From the NCBI GenBank assembly GCA_023957315.1, contig JAMLHE010000007.1:62001-126000 (forward strand): 64,000 nt of DNA. Direction: 5' to 3'. Each line of letters opens with the position of its first letter. Position 1 is the first letter of the stretch. The notes beneath the pieces are model-generated. The model worked only from the letters and a program-made list of their open reading frames with translations. It ran no database searches and was not told the DNA's origin. Origin of the DNA: Candidatus Kapaibacterium sp. (lineage in GTDB: Bacteria > Bacteroidota > Ignavibacteria > Kapaibacteriales > UBA2268). Position numbers and translations under genes: made by a program. Positions 39,073 through 48,106 of the stretch are shown piece after piece.

Positions 39073-39540
39073 ATGACCAAAACCGATTTGATGGTAAAAG
39101 AACTCGTTGACAAATACGGAAACAAACGAGAGAGCCTTTTGCCGATTTTACAAGGAGTTTACGATTTAGAGCACTTCGTGTCAGATGAAGCTATGGTATC
39201 CATAGCTCGCAATCTTGATTTGTCGTCTGCTGATGTATATGGTAAATCTACCTTCTATAGTTTTCTGGATACAATTCCACGAGGTAAATTTGTGATTCGC
39301 GTATGCAAAACTATCGTTTGCGATATGCACGACAAAAACCAAATTGTGGATACTTTAGAAAACATACTGAAAATAAAAGTGGGCGAAACTACGCTGAACC
39401 GCAAGTTCTCGCTTTTATATACAAATTGCTTGGGATGGTGCCACAAAGGACCGGCAATGCTCGTCAACGATGACGTTTACACCGATTTGACCCCCGAATC
39501 AATAAGAGAAATTATCACCGATTACAAAAACAGAGAATAG
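39073..39540 (+). CDS. hydC: NuoE/HydC-like [2Fe-2S] subunit of NAD-linked hydrogenase
   Basis: A 155-residue thioredoxin-fold iron-sulfur subunit. The four [2Fe-2S] ligands are seen as C78-x4-C83 in RVCKTIVCD and C118-x3-C122 in TNCLGWCHKGPAM. The N-terminus (LLPILQGVYDLEHFVSDEAM) matches NuoE-type proteins. It would pass electrons between the NAD-binding subunit and HydA. AAGGTG lies 7 nt before the ATG. First gene of the plus-strand hydrogenase operon, 9 nt before the NuoF-like gene. Confidence 0.9.
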   Translation: MTKTDLMVKELVDKYGNKRESLLPILQGVYDLEHFVSDEAMVSIARNLDLSSADVYGKSTFYSFLDTIPRGKFVIRVCKTIVCDMHDKNQIVDTLENILKIKVGETTLNRKFSLLYTNCLGWCHKGPAMLVNDDVYTDLTPESIREIITDYKNRE

Positions 39541-39549
39541 GAACATAAA

Positions 39550-40731
39550 ATGCAAGAAAGATTAAAAAGATTAGATGTTATACTTGGAATCCATCCGGAA
39601 AGTCCATACCAAGTAATGGAAAAAGCTTTGAAACGCGCCCCCAAGGATATTATCTCAGATTTGATAGATTCGGGATTGAAAGGTAGAGGAGGGGCAGGAT
39701 TTTTGACCGGTTTGAAATGGAAGTTTGCGGCTGCTGCCGAGGGCGATGAAAAATTCGTTGTGTGTAATGCAGACGAAGGCGAACCGGGCACTTTCAAAGA
39801 TAGAGAAATTCTTACTATAGTACCCAAAAAAGTATTAGCCGGTATGGGTATTTGTGCTTATGTTATCGGTGCCAAAAAGGGTTATATTTACCTACGTGGT
39901 GAATATAAATACTTAGTTCCTCATCTTGAAAGAGAAATTGCAGAATTCCACAAAAATTGCTTCAAATTAGAACTCGATTTCAATGTTGAAGTATTTCTGG
40001 GCAGTGGCGCTTATGTTTGTGGCGAAGAAACTGCATTACTTAACTCGATGGAAGGTTTCAGAGGCGAACCAAGAAATAAACCACCATTCCCAACGAATAA
40101 CGGTTACTTGGGCAAACCAACTGTAGTCAACAATGTAGAAACTTTGGTTTCGGCTCAAGTGGTTAGCAGAATTGGTGTCGAAGAATTCAAGAAACTCGGT
40201 ATCCAAGATTCACATGGCTCAAAATTATTCTCCGTATCAGGCGATACTCCAAGACCCGGTATTTATGACTTGGAATTCGGTCTATCTTTAGAGGAGTTCG
40301 TCCGCGAATTTGGCGACGGTGATACCAAGGCTGTTCAAGTTGGTGGAGCGTCTGGTTTTTGCGTACCGCGAAAGAAATTCCAATCCACAACTATTGGTTT
40401 TCCGGGTGGTTTGACAGGCGATTCCTTGCCCACAGGCGGCTCGATGATGATTTTCAATAGTTCACGTTCGATGTATAATGTATTGAGAAATTATCTTGAC
40501 TTTTTCGAAGAAGAATCATGCGGTCAATGCACTCCTTGCAGAATCGGTTGCCAACAACTTAAAGTAGGGATTGAAGCTGTCAAACGTGGTGATAAAGACC
40601 CCGAATACCTCCAACAATTGCTCAAACTTACAGATACAATGAAAATTACGGCTAAATGCGGGTTAGGACAGTCTGTGGCTAATTCCTTCTCGTCAATAGT
40701 TGACAATTTCCGTGAAGAAATGATTTATTAA
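39550..40731 (+). CDS. hydB: NuoF/HydB-like FMN- and NAD(H)-binding subunit, compact form
   Basis: A 393-residue diaphorase subunit. It has the NADH/FMN-binding GRGGAGFLTGLKWKF (about residues 45-60), CNADEGEPGTFKDRE and SGAYVCGEETALLNSMEG. An SLBB-type segment and a [4Fe-4S] site with CGQCTPC (about 323-329) plus a later Cys near 370 follow. It lacks the N-terminal thioredoxin-like domain and the C-terminal ferredoxin-like domain that longer HydB subunits of bifurcating hydrogenases carry. This compact layout resembles NADH-dependent trimeric hydrogenases; whether it bifurcates cannot be told. No frameshift seen. Operon with hydC and hydA. Confidence 0.92.
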   Translation: MQERLKRLDVILGIHPESPYQVMEKALKRAPKDIISDLIDSGLKGRGGAGFLTGLKWKFAAAAEGDEKFVVCNADEGEPGTFKDREILTIVPKKVLAGMGICAYVIGAKKGYIYLRGEYKYLVPHLEREIAEFHKNCFKLELDFNVEVFLGSGAYVCGEETALLNSMEGFRGEPRNKPPFPTNNGYLGKPTVVNNVETLVSAQVVSRIGVEEFKKLGIQDSHGSKLFSVSGDTPRPGIYDLEFGLSLEEFVREFGDGDTKAVQVGGASGFCVPRKKFQSTTIGFPGGLTGDSLPTGGSMMIFNSSRSMYNVLRNYLDFFEEESCGQCTPCRIGCQQLKVGIEAVKRGDKDPEYLQQLLKLTDTMKITAKCGLGQSVANSFSSIVDNFREEMIY

Positions 40732-40748
40732 CAATTTATCGAAATAAA

Positions 40749-42563
40749 ATGAAGAAGAAAAAAATGGAAAGTATAAAAAATATAATCAGCGTGAAAATCA
40801 ACGGTATTGATGTCAGTATCGAGAAAGGCACTACAATTTTGGAAGCTGCTCGGAAAATTAATGTACGTATCCCAACTTTGTGCCATCATGAAGACTTGTG
40901 CGTTGCCGGTAATTGTAGAGTTTGTGTTGTTGAAGTCGAAGGTGCAAAAAACTTAACTGCTTCTTGCGCTGCTCCATGTGAACAAAACATGGTCATCAAA
41001 ACCAATACTCCTAAAGTTAGAAGTGCACGAAAGGACTTGATTGCTTTGCTTGTTTCCGAACACAATACCCAATGCACAACTTGTTATCGCTCGACTAATT
41101 GCGAGCTTCAAGCTCTTGCATCAGAATATAATGTGGACAACAACACTTATCTTAGCGTTTTAAAGCCCGGAATTCATGTTGACCGTTCATCTTGGAGTAT
41201 CGAAAAAGACGACAGTAAATGCGTCAGATGCCAACGTTGCGTCAGAACTTGTGCAGAATTGCAACATGTTAACGCAATTACAGTTGCTCACAAAGGTAAA
41301 GATATGAAGATTTCTACTTTCATGGACTTGCCGATGAATGAAGTAGTTTGTGTTAATTGCGGACAATGTATTATTCATTGCCCAACAGGAGCACTAACCG
41401 AAAGAAGATATTTCGATGACATTTGGGAAGCAATTGGCGATGAGAAAAAGCATGTCGTTATAAATACAGCACCATCAGTCAGAGTGGCTATTGGTGAAAT
41501 GTTAGGATATGCTCCCGGAGCTCATGTAACCGGTAAGATGGTTGCTGCATTGAAAAAAATCGGATTTGATTCCGTGCTTGATACCAACTATACTGCAGAT
41601 TTGACAATTATCGAAGAAGGCACTGAACTTTTGGGCAGACTCAAGAGTAAAATCAAAGATGAAGACGATTCGGTTGCACTGCCGATGATTACATCTTGCT
41701 CTCCGGGTTGGGTTAAATTTATAGAACACATGTATCCCGAACATCTCGCACATTTGTCAACTTGCAAATCTCCGCAACAAATGTTTGGTGCATTGGCTAA
41801 GACTTATTATGCTGATAAAATCGGTGTCAAACCCGAGGATATCGTCAGCGTCGCAGCTATGCCATGTGCAGCCAAGAAGTTCGAAGCAAATCGTCCGGAA
41901 ATGAAATCCAGTGGTCATCAAGATATTGACGCAGGGCTTACAACCAGAGAAATCGGACATATGATAAAACAAGCAGGTATTGATTTCTCGGAAATTTCAG
42001 ATTCAGATTTTGATAGTATTATGGGCGATTCTACAGGTGCAGCGATTATTTTCGGTGCTACCGGTGGGGTTATGGAAGCCGCTCTCCGAACAGCTTACGA
42101 ACTAATAACCGGCAGAGACGTGCCATTTGATAGATTGAATATCGAACCTGTTCGCGGTTTGGAAGGTATCAAACATGCAGCAGTGAAACTCGAAAACTGT
42201 CTCGAAGCATACAGTTTCCTCGAAGGTGTCGAACTTAGAGTCGCAGTAGCACATGGTTTGAAGAATGCTCGCATCATAATGGACCAAATAAAAGACGGCA
42301 CTTCACCTTATCATTTTATCGAAATCATGGCTTGTCCCGGCGGATGTATTGGTGGTGGTGGTCAACCTATCCCAACTAATGACAAAGTAAGAATGGCTCG
42401 CATAAAAGCTATTTACGAAGATGATGCAGACTGTAAATTACGCAAATCTCACGAAAATCCGGAAATTAAGCAAATTTATGACGAATTCCTGAAAGACGGA
42501 CCGTTGGGTCATAAGTCACACAAGTTATTGCATACACACTACACTAAGCGAAACAGATATTAG
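40749..42563 (+). CDS. hydA: [FeFe]-hydrogenase catalytic subunit HydA
   Basis: A 604-residue NAD-linked group A hydrogenase. Relay clusters: an N-terminal [2Fe-2S] domain (C45, C56, C59, C73), a His-Cys [4Fe-4S] site (H105, C109, C112, C118) and two ferredoxin clusters (C158-C168 and C201-C211). H-cluster motifs: L1 TSCSPGW (C317), L2 MPCAAKKFE (C373) and L3 MACPGGCIGGGGQP (C529, C533). L1 carries Ser at 318 where the textbook TSCCPGW has a second Cys. The start at 40749 could instead be ATG 40764. A short C-terminal region after L3 ends in HTHYTKRNRY. It makes or oxidises H2 using electrons from the NuoE/F partners. Confidence 0.95.
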   Translation: MKKKKMESIKNIISVKINGIDVSIEKGTTILEAARKINVRIPTLCHHEDLCVAGNCRVCVVEVEGAKNLTASCAAPCEQNMVIKTNTPKVRSARKDLIALLVSEHNTQCTTCYRSTNCELQALASEYNVDNNTYLSVLKPGIHVDRSSWSIEKDDSKCVRCQRCVRTCAELQHVNAITVAHKGKDMKISTFMDLPMNEVVCVNCGQCIIHCPTGALTERRYFDDIWEAIGDEKKHVVINTAPSVRVAIGEMLGYAPGAHVTGKMVAALKKIGFDSVLDTNYTADLTIIEEGTELLGRLKSKIKDEDDSVALPMITSCSPGWVKFIEHMYPEHLAHLSTCKSPQQMFGALAKTYYADKIGVKPEDIVSVAAMPCAAKKFEANRPEMKSSGHQDIDAGLTTREIGHMIKQAGIDFSEISDSDFDSIMGDSTGAAIIFGATGGVMEAALRTAYELITGRDVPFDRLNIEPVRGLEGIKHAAVKLENCLEAYSFLEGVELRVAVAHGLKNARIIMDQIKDGTSPYHFIEIMACPGGCIGGGGQPIPTNDKVRMARIKAIYEDDADCKLRKSHENPEIKQIYDEFLKDGPLGHKSHKLLHTHYTKRNRY

Positions 42564-42578
42564 TTAATATTTATATAC

Positions 42579-42608
42579 GATATGCTCCGTTTTCGAGCGG
42601 AGCATATC
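42579..42608 (+). promoter_or_regulatory. Intercistronic hairpin between hydA and the regulator gene
   Basis: An 11-bp perfect stem (GATATGCTCCG / CGGAGCATATC) with an 8-nt loop lies 15 nt after hydA. No T run follows, so it is more likely an mRNA processing or stability element, or a weak attenuator, than a full terminator. Confidence 0.5.
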
Positions 42609-42695
42609 ATAATTTACAGAAATTAATACGGAGAGCTTGATTTATATTAAGCTCAATGTGTCATGCTCAATGATTCTTATCTTGAGGAATTACCG

Positions 42696-42947
42696 ATGGA
42701 AAAGAGATTAGGAACAATGATTATTCTCATCGAAGATAAATCTTGTGTAGAGATATTAAACAATACAATATCTCAGAATTCCTCTATTATTCTCAGCCGC
42801 CACGGTATTACTCTCCAAGATAGAAAGCAAAGTGTCATGTCACTGATTATTGAAGGTACAACTGAACAAATCAGCATATTATCAGGCAGATTAGGTAAAA
42901 TTAAAGGCTTAAAATGTCGCTCAGTTTTAATTAAAAATGACATCTAA
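42696..42947 (+). CDS. TM1266-type iron-only hydrogenase system regulator
   Basis: An 83-residue ACT/NikR-C-like protein. The start at 42696 has GAGGA 8 nt upstream; the frame extends to 42663. The pattern RLGTMIILIEDKSCVEILN, then LSRHGITLQDRKQSVMSLIIEG and LSGRLGKIKGLKCRSVLIK matches the small TM1266 family, which is almost always found with [FeFe]-hydrogenase maturation genes. No DNA-binding domain is visible, so any regulation may be by ligand sensing or protein contact. It sits between hydA and hydG. Confidence 0.83.
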   Translation: MEKRLGTMIILIEDKSCVEILNNTISQNSSIILSRHGITLQDRKQSVMSLIIEGTTEQISILSGRLGKIKGLKCRSVLIKNDI

Positions 42948-42962
42948 CGGTAAGGTATTGAA

Positions 42963-44390
42963 ATGATTTACAATCCCCAAAAATATATTATTCCCGATGA
43001 ACCAATGGTTCCATTCATTGATAATGATGAAATCCAATCTTTTATCCGTGATACGAAATCCGATTTCGGGCAAGTTAAGAAAATAATCCAAAAGTCTCTT
43101 GACAAAAATCGCCTTTCGCTCCAAGAAACCGCAATTTTGCTCAATGCAAACGATGCTGAATCTATCGAGGCAATCAAAGAGGGCGCTAAAGAACTAAAGC
43201 GTAAAGTATATGGCGATAGAATCGTATTATTTGCACCTCTTTATATTGGCAACTACTGTTCAAATAATTGTTCCTATTGCGGATTTAAACACTCAAATAA
43301 AGAAATCATCCGCAAAACTTTGCTTCAGCAAGAGTTGGTCAAAGAGGTTCAGTCGCTCGAAAAGAACGGTCACAAGAGGCTTGTGCTGGCTTTCGGCGAG
43401 CACCAACTTTATACACCGGAATTTATTGCAAGTACCGTCAATACAGTTTACTCGGTAAAGCAAGATAATGGTGAAATCCGTAGAGTAAACATTAACGCTG
43501 CACCTCAAGACATTGACGGATTCAGAATTATTCGTGATTCTCATATAGGTACATACCAGATTTTCCAGGAAACATACCACAAGGAAACTTACAAAAAAGT
43601 CCATCTGTCAGGTATGAAACGTAACTACGAATGGCGATTGACAGCTATGGACAGAGCTCAAGAAGCCGGCATTGATGATGTGGGAATCGGTGCACTATTT
43701 GGTTTGTATGATTGGAAATACGAAGTGCTCGGGCTTGTGCGACATGTCAACCACTTGGAAGCAGTTTACAATGTTGGTCCACATACGATTTCATTTCCAC
43801 GAATCCAATTAGCATCAGAGATGGATATTGATTTGTCCTACATAGTTTCTGATGATGAATTTACCCGGCTTGTAGCAATTTTAAGACTTGCAGTGCCATA
43901 TACAGGAATGATTTTGACTGCAAGGGAATCCGCAGAAATTCGTGACCAAGTTCTGCAATTCGGTGTTTCACAAATTGATGGCGGCTCGAATATTGAATTG
44001 GGTGGATATAGCGAAGAAAATAAGCATTTGCAAAATATCAACAGAGAGCAATTCACTCTCAACGACAACCGCACACTTGCTGAAGTAATTCACGAATTAC
44101 TCGAACACGGCTATATTCCGTCATTTTGTACTGCTTGTTATCGTATGGGTCGGACAGGGGAGCATTTTATGGAATTCTCGGTGCCCGGTTTTATCAAGAA
44201 ATTATGCTCACCAAATGCGATTCTAACTCTTGCTGAATATCTCGAAGACTATGCAAGCCCCGAAACTAAAATTTTGGGCTATAACCTAATCGAAGATAAA
44301 ATTCGCGAATTAGCTGTTGACACCAATGTCAGAACTTTGAAAGAAAAGCTCGATTTGGTCAAGCAAGGCAAAAGGGACATATATTTCTGA
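42963..44390 (+). CDS. hydG: [FeFe]-hydrogenase maturase HydG (radical SAM tyrosine lyase)
   Basis: Cleaves tyrosine to make the CO and CN ligands carried on an Fe synthon for the H-cluster. The radical-SAM cluster motif C99-x3-C103-x2-C106 is in YCSNNCSYCGF. The C-terminal auxiliary-cluster motif CTACYRMGRTGEHFM is complete, as in ThiH relatives that acquired CO/CN chemistry. Length of 475 is normal. hydE starts within its stop codon (TGATG), so the two maturases are translationally coupled. Confidence 0.96.
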   Translation: MIYNPQKYIIPDEPMVPFIDNDEIQSFIRDTKSDFGQVKKIIQKSLDKNRLSLQETAILLNANDAESIEAIKEGAKELKRKVYGDRIVLFAPLYIGNYCSNNCSYCGFKHSNKEIIRKTLLQQELVKEVQSLEKNGHKRLVLAFGEHQLYTPEFIASTVNTVYSVKQDNGEIRRVNINAAPQDIDGFRIIRDSHIGTYQIFQETYHKETYKKVHLSGMKRNYEWRLTAMDRAQEAGIDDVGIGALFGLYDWKYEVLGLVRHVNHLEAVYNVGPHTISFPRIQLASEMDIDLSYIVSDDEFTRLVAILRLAVPYTGMILTARESAEIRDQVLQFGVSQIDGGSNIELGGYSEENKHLQNINREQFTLNDNRTLAEVIHELLEHGYIPSFCTACYRMGRTGEHFMEFSVPGFIKKLCSPNAILTLAEYLEDYASPETKILGYNLIEDKIRELAVDTNVRTLKEKLDLVKQGKRDIYF

Positions 44391-45481
44391 TGATTAATTA
44401 TGATGAAATTCTCGAGAAAGACGAGCTTGGCAGAGATGACATCCGTGAACTTTTAGCAATGAATCACGAAGATGCGAAGCTCTTGTTTAAAAAAGCTAAT
44501 GAGGTAAAATCAAAATATGTTGACAAAAAAACATATTTTCGCGGACTTGTCGAATTATCGAATTATTGTGCCAAAAACTGCCTCTATTGTGGCATCAGAA
44601 AGGATAATCATGAATTAGTCCGATACATAGTTTCCGATGAAGATGTGCTGAAATCCGTTCGTTTCGCTTGGGAAAATAATTATGCTTCTGTGGTAATCCA
44701 ATCCGGCGAGTTGCAATCTCCTGCCTTTACAAAGCGAATTTCCTCGCTCATCGCCCAAATAATGGAAATGACAAATGGAGAAATTGGAATTACTTTGTCA
44801 TTGGGCGAGCAAACTTTGGATATTTATAAAGAGTGGCACGAATTGGGTGCTCGGAGATATTTGCTCAGAATAGAATCATCAAATCGTGAACTTTATGCAA
44901 AACTCCACCCAAACGATGAATTGCACGATTACGATAAGCGTTTGCAAGCCTTGAGAGATTTGCGTCAGGCAGGATTCCAAGTTGGTACGGGAGTTATGAT
45001 TGGTGTGCCATTCCAAATTTTGGAGCATTTAGTTGACGATATTATTTTTATGCGAGATTTCGATATTGATATGTGCGGAATGGGTCCCTATATCGAACAT
45101 CGAAGTACACCGCTATTTCAATTCAGCGGTACTCTTTTGCCCTTAGAAGAGCGTTTTTTCTTGACTTTGAAAATGATTGCCGTTCTCCGAATTATCATGA
45201 AGGACATCAATATTGCTGCTTCAACAGCTATGCAAGCATCTGATAAATTAGGCAGGGAAAAGGCACTATATGCCGGTGCGAATATAATTATGCCCAATAT
45301 TACTCCGGGTGTTTATCGCGATTTTTACAAACTATACGAAAACAAGCCTTGCACCGACGAGCAAGCCGAGGATTGCCTCAACTGTATCGAGGTGCGTGTA
45401 ACTCTCGCAGGTGATAGCGTCGGTTGGGGAGAGCATGGCGATTCTCCCCATTTCAAAAATAGAATGCAAAACGATAATTAG
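44390..45481 (+). CDS. hydE: [FeFe]-hydrogenase maturase HydE (radical SAM)
   Basis: A 363-residue radical SAM enzyme that takes the HydG Fe(CO)2CN product onward to the 2Fe subcluster precursor. The cluster motif is C60-x3-C64-x2-C67 in YCAKNCLYCG, and SGELQSP is typical of the HydE/BioB fold. GPYIEHRSTPLF lies at the substrate end. The ATG shares one base with the hydG stop (TGATG). It is followed 59 nt later by a threonine dehydrogenase gene on the same strand. Confidence 0.94.
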   Translation: MINYDEILEKDELGRDDIRELLAMNHEDAKLLFKKANEVKSKYVDKKTYFRGLVELSNYCAKNCLYCGIRKDNHELVRYIVSDEDVLKSVRFAWENNYASVVIQSGELQSPAFTKRISSLIAQIMEMTNGEIGITLSLGEQTLDIYKEWHELGARRYLLRIESSNRELYAKLHPNDELHDYDKRLQALRDLRQAGFQVGTGVMIGVPFQILEHLVDDIIFMRDFDIDMCGMGPYIEHRSTPLFQFSGTLLPLEERFFLTLKMIAVLRIIMKDINIAASTAMQASDKLGREKALYAGANIIMPNITPGVYRDFYKLYENKPCTDEQAEDCLNCIEVRVTLAGDSVGWGEHGDSPHFKNRMQNDN

Positions 45482-45540
45482 CCAATTTGTCATGAATAAG
45501 TATTAATTTTGTTTTAAATTATTGAACATTTTGAAAAATT

Positions 45541-46512
45541 ATGAAAACTGATATGAAAAAAATCTTGATTACAGGAGCTCTCGGACAAATCGGCTCCGAA
45601 TTAACAGTTGCTTTACGAAAAAAATATGGTACCGAAAATGTCATAGCAAGTGACATCAGACATTCAGCAAGTAAAGTTGCCGAAGAAGGACCATTTTATT
45701 CGATTGATGTGACAAACCCCGAAACTATACGTCCCGTCATCATCAAACACGATATTGATACAATATTCCATATGGCGGCGATTTTATCCGCAACAGGTGA
45801 AAAAGACCCGCATTTGTGTTGGAATGTGAATATGAACGGTTCCATCAATATTTTAGATTTGGGTGTTAAATATGGAATGAAACGAATAATCATCCCAAGT
45901 TCTATCGCTGTATGGGGCAAGGGCGTTCCTCGCGAAAACACTCCTCAGGAAAGCGTCCTAAAGCCTACTTCTATGTATGGAATTACTAAAGTTGCAGGGG
46001 AATTACTTTGCGATTATTATGTCGCAAAGTACGGTCTTGATTGTCGCGGTTTGCGTTATCCGGGAATAATTTCCTCTGAGACATTGCCCGGTGGCGGAAC
46101 TACCGATTATGCAGTCGAAATTTTCTACGAAGCCGTCAAGAAAAATTACTACAACTGTTTCCTTGCCGAAAACACTATTTTGCCTATGATGTATATGCCT
46201 GATTGTATCAAAGCGACAATTGATTTGGCTGAAGCAGATTTTGATAATTTGATTCATCACAGCGATTTCAACGTTGCTTCGATGAGTTTCGACCCAAAAA
46301 CTTTAGCATCCGAAATCAAGAAACATTTGCCGGATTTCAAAATTGAATATAATCCCGATTCTCGCCAAAAAATCGCCGATTCGTGGCCCCAATCAATTGA
46401 TGATACTTCTGCCCGCCAAGAATGGGGATGGACACCTGATTATGATTTGTCTTCGATGACTCGCGATATGATAAGCAATCTTATAGCCAAACATGAAAAA
46501 GGTCTTATCTGA
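45541..46512 (+). CDS. tdh: SDR-type L-threonine 3-dehydrogenase
   Basis: A 323-residue NAD-dependent short-chain dehydrogenase that would oxidise threonine to 2-amino-3-ketobutyrate, a precursor of glycine. The Rossmann motif TGALGQIG (about residues 11-18) and the catalytic Y146-x3-K150 in YGITK are present. The stretch RYPGIISSETLPGGGTTDYA and the LPMMYMPDCIKATIDLAEA segment are characteristic of the short-chain Tdh family, distinct from general UDP-sugar epimerases. The start could be 45541 or 45553. It follows hydE on the same strand and is ended by a terminator, so it may be part of the hydrogenase transcription unit. Confidence 0.85.
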   Translation: MKTDMKKILITGALGQIGSELTVALRKKYGTENVIASDIRHSASKVAEEGPFYSIDVTNPETIRPVIIKHDIDTIFHMAAILSATGEKDPHLCWNVNMNGSINILDLGVKYGMKRIIIPSSIAVWGKGVPRENTPQESVLKPTSMYGITKVAGELLCDYYVAKYGLDCRGLRYPGIISSETLPGGGTTDYAVEIFYEAVKKNYYNCFLAENTILPMMYMPDCIKATIDLAEADFDNLIHHSDFNVASMSFDPKTLASEIKKHLPDFKIEYNPDSRQKIADSWPQSIDDTSARQEWGWTPDYDLSSMTRDMISNLIAKHEKGLI

Positions 46513-46545
46513 TTCAATTTATCATGACTTGAAATGTATTGATTT

Positions 46546-46581
46546 GGTGCATCATGTGAATTTCACAGATGCACCTTTTTT
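46546..46581 (+). terminator. Terminator after the threonine dehydrogenase gene
   Basis: GGTGCATC / GATGCACC, extended by an inner TGTGAA / TTCACA, followed by TTTTTT, 34 nt after the tdh stop. It closes the hydrogenase-side unit. Confidence 0.8.
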
Positions 46582-46627
46582 GTAGTTTGATTCGGAATAG
46601 CTATTTTAGCAAAATAAATTTGGACGC

Positions 46628-48106
46628 ATGATAAATTTTCTGATAATATTATACTCGATTACTTATTTTTTCGATATTTTCCAACTCTTTGCAATTGGAG
46701 GAACAGGGATTTCAATCAATGACTTTCTGACTTTTTTCATTGTTGTTGCCTTTTTGGTCAGAGCGGTTTGGCATGGTGAAGAGTTCCAAATACCCAAGAA
46801 TCCGGTTTTAATTTTTTTCCTGCTATTTTGTTTATCCACTTTCATTTCCGGTATAGGACCGCTTTTAAGGGGTAATCCGGATGAGATAACACAATTTTTC
46901 AAAACTACGGCTCATTTTCACCAAACGATTTTGTTCGCATACGTACTGTTTTTTATTCGTATTGATTCGACGGTAATATGGAAATTTGTCCGAATATGGC
47001 TCGTTCTATCTCTTGTAGTCAATATTTTTGGAGCCTACCAAATTGTTGCTCGTTTTTTCGATTTGCCACTTGCTTGGATAGATGTCAATAATATGTCAAT
47101 GTTTGCCAGAGGGTTGCTCGGTACAGATGAAGACAGTTATGCTCAACTGAGCTTGCAATTCGGGAATTTTTTCCGTGCTACTTCGATATTTTCCGAACCA
47201 TCTGCATTAGCAGGTTTTAATAATATTCTTCTGATTTTCATGCTGATTCCATACATACAAACAAAGAAATTCCTCTTCAAAAAACCTTTGATGAATTTTT
47301 TAGTTCTATTCTGGATTATTGTTTCACTAATTATCTCATTTTCACTAACGGGAATTTTAGGTGTTGTTTTTGTCATATTAACTGCTTTGATTTTTGAAAA
47401 GTACAGTAATCTTTCAAACTTTTTCAAATCTATGCTTTATTTCATTCCTGTAATTATCGCTGTCGAATTTGCGATACTTTCATACAATGATGAAGGAGTG
47501 ATTTCACTAATTTGGGAGCGAGTTAGTAGCGTTTCGATGTTTCTTTTCGGTGGAAAATCGAATTTCATTGTTGGAGAATCATTTGGCGACAGGTTTACTA
47601 ATATGGGAGATTATTTCACTATATGGATGCATTATCCGATTTTTGGGTATGGTTTTGGATGTGGATATTTGACATATTTTGCTCGTGATTGGGTTTTCAG
47701 TGACACTTCAATTATGCAAGTACTGTCTGAACTTGGTATCGTTGGTTTCATTGGTTTTTTCGGTATGTTTATTTCCCTTTTTGCCCAATCATTACAATTT
47801 AATTTGAAACATAGAAAATTTAAAGACATTGACCCGGAGCTTTTCAAATTACTACGTTTGGGATTGTATCTGTCTGTATATTATTTTATGTACAGTTACA
47901 TCAGTGCCAACCAAATTATTCAGATTCACACTTATTTTTTGCTTCTTTTCATAATTGCACCTATTAATCAATATATTATTGACTATAAAGGGGATTATTT
48001 TAAATTTAGAGCAGTCAAAATGCCTTTGCGAGATAGATTTAGAATGAATTTAGAAAGTTATGTTGAACACGAAACTGCTAAAAAATCGAACAAAATCAGT
48101 TCTTAA
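46628..48106 (+). CDS. O-antigen ligase / polymerase-like integral membrane protein
   Basis: A 492-residue protein with about ten to twelve hydrophobic segments spread from residue 1 to about 455, and a charged C-terminal tail. The architecture (many helices, a longer loop about residues 290-345 with FGDRFTNMGDYFTIW, then GYGFGCGYL) matches the Wzy/WaaL-type O-antigen ligase family. It would attach or polymerise O-antigen or a related glycan on lipid A-core. No single motif gives specificity. Its 3' end overlaps ruvC by 11 nt in opposite orientation. Confidence 0.75.
   Translation: MINFLIILYSITYFFDIFQLFAIGGTGISINDFLTFFIVVAFLVRAVWHGEEFQIPKNPVLIFFLLFCLSTFISGIGPLLRGNPDEITQFFKTTAHFHQTILFAYVLFFIRIDSTVIWKFVRIWLVLSLVVNIFGAYQIVARFFDLPLAWIDVNNMSMFARGLLGTDEDSYAQLSLQFGNFFRATSIFSEPSALAGFNNILLIFMLIPYIQTKKFLFKKPLMNFLVLFWIIVSLIISFSLTGILGVVFVILTALIFEKYSNLSNFFKSMLYFIPVIIAVEFAILSYNDEGVISLIWERVSSVSMFLFGGKSNFIVGESFGDRFTNMGDYFTIWMHYPIFGYGFGCGYLTYFARDWVFSDTSIMQVLSELGIVGFIGFFGMFISLFAQSLQFNLKHRKFKDIDPELFKLLRLGLYLSVYYFMYSYISANQIIQIHTYFLLLFIIAPINQYIIDYKGDYFKFRAVKMPLRDRFRMNLESYVEHETAKKSNKISS

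Noticed and set aside
39550..40731. NuoF-like subunit as a truncated pseudogene
   Set aside because: All core motifs are present in one frame and the start and end are clean; the short form is a known layout.
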